Source: Anaerolineaceae bacterium
Lineage (GTDB): Bacteria; Chloroflexota; Anaerolineae; Anaerolineales; Anaerolineaceae
DNA: 8,757 nt
Direction of reading: 5' to 3'
NCBI GenBank assembly: GCA_003158355.1
Contig: PMIV01000104.1
Location: 5,952-14,708, forward strand
Part shown: positions 6,437 to 8,757 of the stretch, piece after piece
Layout of the letters: the number at the start of each line of letters is the position of its first letter
Position numbering within the stretch: the stretch's first letter is position 1
The notes under the pieces: model-generated
Databases searched by the model: none
Told to the model about the DNA's origin: nothing
Seen by the model: only the letters and a program-made list of their open reading frames with translations
Translations under genes and position numbers: made by a program

Positions 6437-7083
6437 CTTTACAAGTAAAAACATTTGTTTTGGGACCCATCGGAAATAATGTCTATCTGGTTTTCGATGA
6501 CCAAACGCGTTCTGCCCTGGTGATCGACCCCTCCATGGAACCCGAGCCGCTGGCTCAATTTATCCAGAAGAATTCGCTCCTTGTGGAAAAAGTTCTGATC
6601 ACCCACGCTCATTTTGACCATTATTACGGTCTGCCTTTTCTGCAAAGTACTTTTCCATCCATAAAAGAGGTCTATTTATACCCGGACGATCTCGATCTCT
6701 GGCGCAGCGGTGGCAGCGGCAAGCACTTTTCGGGAAAGATGCTCTCAGTTCCCGAACCCAACCAGCTTTTGAACACCGCAAAAACGGTGACATTGGATAA
6801 CCATGAGTTTTCAGTTTTCCATGCGCCCGGCCATACCGCTGGCTCAGTGATCTTCTCTTCAGCGGAACTTAAATGCGCTTTTGTGGGAGATGTCATTTTC
6901 TTCCACGGCATCGGCCGCACGGATCTGGACGGCGGTGACTTTAACCAACTGATCCACAGCATTCAATCACAGGTGTTCACACTGCCCGAAGAAACAATTC
7001 TTTTCCCGGGTCATGGAGCCTCTACAACTGTATCCGAAGAAAAAGCCAATAATCCGTTTTTCAATAAAGAGCACAATTCATGA
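6433..7083 (+). CDS. Metallo-beta-lactamase-fold hydrolase (glyoxalase II-like)
   Basis: A 216-residue cytoplasmic two-zinc hydrolase. The signature THAHFDH gives ligands His58, His60, Asp62 and His63. Further ligands are His134 (PGHTAGS), the bridging Asp153 (VGDVIF) and His194 (FPGHGA). The pattern PGHTAGS, VGD, GRTDL, PGHG is that of the small glyoxalase II-like group, which cleaves thioesters such as hydroxyacylglutathione analogues. These proteins lack the C-terminal helical domain of true glyoxalase II, and many have unknown substrates. ATG at 6433 overlaps the MFS stop as ATGA, with GGAG inside the MFS gene five bases upstream, so the two are translationally coupled. It is the last gene of the tight run, with no terminator directly after it. 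Confidence 0.92.
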   Translation: MTLQVKTFVLGPIGNNVYLVFDDQTRSALVIDPSMEPEPLAQFIQKNSLLVEKVLITHAHFDHYYGLPFLQSTFPSIKEVYLYPDDLDLWRSGGSGKHFSGKMLSVPEPNQLLNTAKTVTLDNHEFSVFHAPGHTAGSVIFSSAELKCAFVGDVIFFHGIGRTDLDGGDFNQLIHSIQSQVFTLPEETILFPGHGASTTVSEEKANNPFFNKEHNS

Positions 7084-7163
7084 AGATAAATATTATTCAG
7101 GAAAACTCGACTCGAACAATCTGATTGGTTTTCTCGTTTCCTAAAACCTGACAAGGAGAAGCT

Positions 7164-8144
7164 ATGCAATACGTTCGTTTTGGCGGTACTGGCATGAAGG
7201 TTTCACAAATTTGTCTGGGCTGCATGAGCTATGGCCGTGTAACAGAACGTTGGCCCTGGGTACTTGATGAAGAACACAGCCGCCCATTCATTCAAAAAGC
7301 CCTCGAATTAGGTATCAACTTTTTCGATACGGCTGATATTTATTCCTCCGGGTCTAGTGAAGAGATATTGGGAAGGGCCTTGCACGATTTTGCCGTCCGC
7401 GACCAGGTAGTCATCGCCACAAAAGTGCACGGCGTCATGGGAAGTGGGCCCAACGAAAGCGGTCTTTCGCGCAAACACATTTTGCACTCCATCGACGCCA
7501 GCCTCAAGCGCCTGGGCACCGACTATATCGACATCTATCAAATTCACCGTTGGGATTATCAGACCCCCATTGAAGAGACTCTGGAAGCCCTGAATGACGT
7601 GGTTCGCATGGGCAAGGCTCGATATATCGGTGCCTCTTCCATGTTCGCTTGGCAGTTTACCAAGGCTCTCTATACTTCAAACCTGCATGGCTGGGCTCGT
7701 TTCGTCTCGATGCAGCCGCACTATAACTTGCTCTATCGTGAAGAAGAGCGCGAGATGCTGCCGCTTTGTCTCGACCAAAAGATTGCCGTAATTCCCTGGT
7801 CACCCCTGGCCAGAGGGCTGCTTGCCCGCAACCCCGAGAAAGGCCGTGAAGTCACTGACCGTTCTAAAACTGATGCATTTGGAAAGAATCTTTACACTCG
7901 AGAAGACGATTTGACCATCGCTAAACGTGTGAACGAGATTGCCGAAACCCATCACCTGCCCAATGCGCAAATTGCCCTTGCCTGGATGCTCTCGAAACCG
8001 GCTATCACCTCACCCATCATTGGTGCCACCAAATTGAATCATCTCGAAGATGCCGTCGCTGCCGTCTCGCTCAAACTGACTCAAGATGAAATTACTCACC
8101 TTGAAGAAACTTACCAACCGCATATTATCGCAGGTTTATCATAG
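7164..8144 (+). CDS. Aldo/keto reductase, YajO-like
   Basis: A 326-residue soluble NAD(P)H-dependent oxidoreductase with a TIM-barrel fold that reduces aldehydes or ketones. The catalytic tetrad is present: Asp55 (FFDTADIY), Tyr60, Lys87 (ATKVHG) and His128 (QIHRWDY). The nucleotide-binding segment is seen as SPIIGATKLNHLEDA (283-297). Stretches such as LGCMSYG, INFFDTA, SSEEILGRAL, IHRWDYQTPIEETLEALNDVV and REEEREMLPLC resemble E. coli YajO closely, judged from memory. YajO itself has been linked to 1-deoxyxylulose 5-phosphate and thiamine precursor supply, but that role should not be transferred without test. AAGGAG five bases before the ATG supports the start. The gene follows the metallo-hydrolase by 80 bp with no terminator between, so it may be co-transcribed, and it ends at the bidirectional terminator. 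Confidence 0.92.
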   Translation: MQYVRFGGTGMKVSQICLGCMSYGRVTERWPWVLDEEHSRPFIQKALELGINFFDTADIYSSGSSEEILGRALHDFAVRDQVVIATKVHGVMGSGPNESGLSRKHILHSIDASLKRLGTDYIDIYQIHRWDYQTPIEETLEALNDVVRMGKARYIGASSMFAWQFTKALYTSNLHGWARFVSMQPHYNLLYREEEREMLPLCLDQKIAVIPWSPLARGLLARNPEKGREVTDRSKTDAFGKNLYTREDDLTIAKRVNEIAETHHLPNAQIALAWMLSKPAITSPIIGATKLNHLEDAVAAVSLKLTQDEITHLEETYQPHIIAGLS

Positions 8145-8175
8145 GTTATTCAAGTATTCCGTTCCAATGGATTAT

Positions 8176-8202
8176 AAAAAGGCTGCCTGAGGCAGCCTTT
8201 TT
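8176..8202. terminator. Bidirectional intrinsic terminator between convergent genes
   Basis: GGCTGCC (8181-8187) pairs with GGCAGCC (8191-8197) around TGA, and the stem is flanked by AAAAA (8176-8180) and TTTTT (8198-8202). The flanks supply a U-tract in either direction. It lies 31 bp after the reductase stop codon and 12 bp after the rny stop codon on the other strand, so it probably serves both genes. Confidence 0.92.
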
Positions 8203-8214
8203 ATTTTGTTGAAC

Positions 8215-8757
8215 TTATTTTGCGAAATCTACAGCCCTGGTTTCACGAATGACCGTGACCTTGATCTGACCCGGATATTGCATGGTCTCTTCCACCTTCT
8301 TGGCAATATCCCTGGCCAGGCGGGTAGCTGCCAGGTCATCGATTTCTTCCGGCTTGACGATGATGCGAACTTCTCGACCAGCCTGGATGGCATAACTCTG
8401 CCCCACACCCTTGAAGGAATTGGCAATCTCTTCGAGTGCGCGTAAGCGTTTGATATATTGTTCCAGATCTTCACGTCTGGCACCGGGGCGGGCACCGGAG
8501 ATGGCATCTGCTGCCTCAACAATGACTGCCTCAATGGATTCCTGATCGACTTCATGGTGGTGAGAAGCCATCGCGTTGACGACCTTGGCATTGACGCCAT
8601 AGCGTTTGGCAAACTCAGCTCCCAATTGAGCATGAGTACCCTCAGTGTTATGGTCCATGGCCTTACCCAGGTCGTGCAACAAACCACCGGCGCGGGCAAT
8701 TTCAACATCTGCACCCAGTTCTGCAGCCAGTACAGCCGATAATTTACCTACTTCCAC
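8215..8757 (-). CDS. rny: Ribonuclease Y, C-terminal part (5' end outside window)
   Basis: This is the C-terminal 180 residues of RNase Y, the membrane-anchored endoribonuclease that starts mRNA decay in many bacteria. The visible part is the metal-dependent HD domain, with LLHDLGKA carrying the His-Asp pair (fragment residues 28-29) and then [20 protein letters not shown] and [17 protein letters not shown]. It ends in the conserved tail [12 protein letters not shown]. The full protein is usually about 500 residues, with an N-terminal membrane helix, a coiled coil and a KH domain, all of which would lie beyond position 8757. The GTG at the edge encodes an internal valine in the usual HS-x-EV context and is not a start. 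The gene converges on the reductase and shares its terminator. Confidence 0.96.
   Translation of the reverse strand: MEVGKLSAVLAAELGADVEIARAGGLLHDLGKAMDHNTEGTHAQLGAEFAKRYGVNAKVVNAMASHHHEVDQESIEAVIVEAADAISGARPGARREDLEQYIKRLRALEEIANSFKGVGQSYAIQAGREVRIIVKPEEIDDLAATRLARDIAKKVEETMQYPGQIKVTVIRETRAVDFAK

Noticed and set aside
7080..7124. A 14-codon frame (ATG overlapping the metallo-hydrolase TGA)
   Set aside because: It has only a weak AAGAG upstream, has no recognisable content, and is most likely chance.
7101..7133. GAAAAC/GTTTTC inverted repeat after the metallo-hydrolase gene
   Set aside because: It is a six-base AT-rich stem with a loop of about 21 bases and no U-tract, too weak to call a terminator or operator.

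Overview
The window looks like ordinary chromosomal DNA of a free-living bacterium with moderate GC content, arranged as compact operons separated by clear intrinsic terminators. The best taxonomic guess is a Chloroflexota bacterium, probably of the Anaerolineae. It rests on the Ala/Thr/Pro-rich linker after the lipobox of the solute-binding lipoprotein and on the general gene style. This is an inference and no marker gene settles it. I see no insertion sequence, phage gene, CRISPR array or rRNA.

Layout. (1) Positions 1-22 are the 5' end of a tRNA gene on the minus strand, with a near-consensus promoter at 69-41. (2) Positions 70-503 are a non-coding, AT-rich stretch. It holds a good plus-strand promoter (209-237), a possible structured short transcript with a perfect 20-bp palindrome, and a terminator at 363-389. 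(3) Positions 504-3179 are a complete polar amino acid ABC uptake operon: lipoprotein binding protein, permease and ATPase. A strong stem-loop without a U-tract lies between the binding protein and the permease, and a terminator sits at 3237-3270. (4) Positions 3382-7083 are a tight four-gene run: an M24 prolidase-like peptidase, an Est30-like carboxylesterase, an MFS transporter and a metallo-beta-lactamase-fold hydrolase. The last two junctions overlap and are probably translationally coupled. (5) An aldo/keto reductase of the YajO type (7164-8144) follows in the same direction after 80 bp and may share the transcript. (6) A bidirectional terminator at 8176-8202 separates it from the convergent 3' end of rny (ribonuclease Y), which runs off the right edge.

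How the genes fit together. The ABC system would capture an amino acid outside the cell and import it with ATP. The downstream run combines enzymes that cut peptide, ester and thioester-like bonds with an exporter or importer. It could be a scavenging or detoxification unit, but no shared substrate can be read from the sequence.

I found no clearly novel system. The parts most worth a second look are the promoter-hairpin-palindrome-terminator unit at 209-389, the hairpin at 1496-1528, and the cysteine-rich binding protein.
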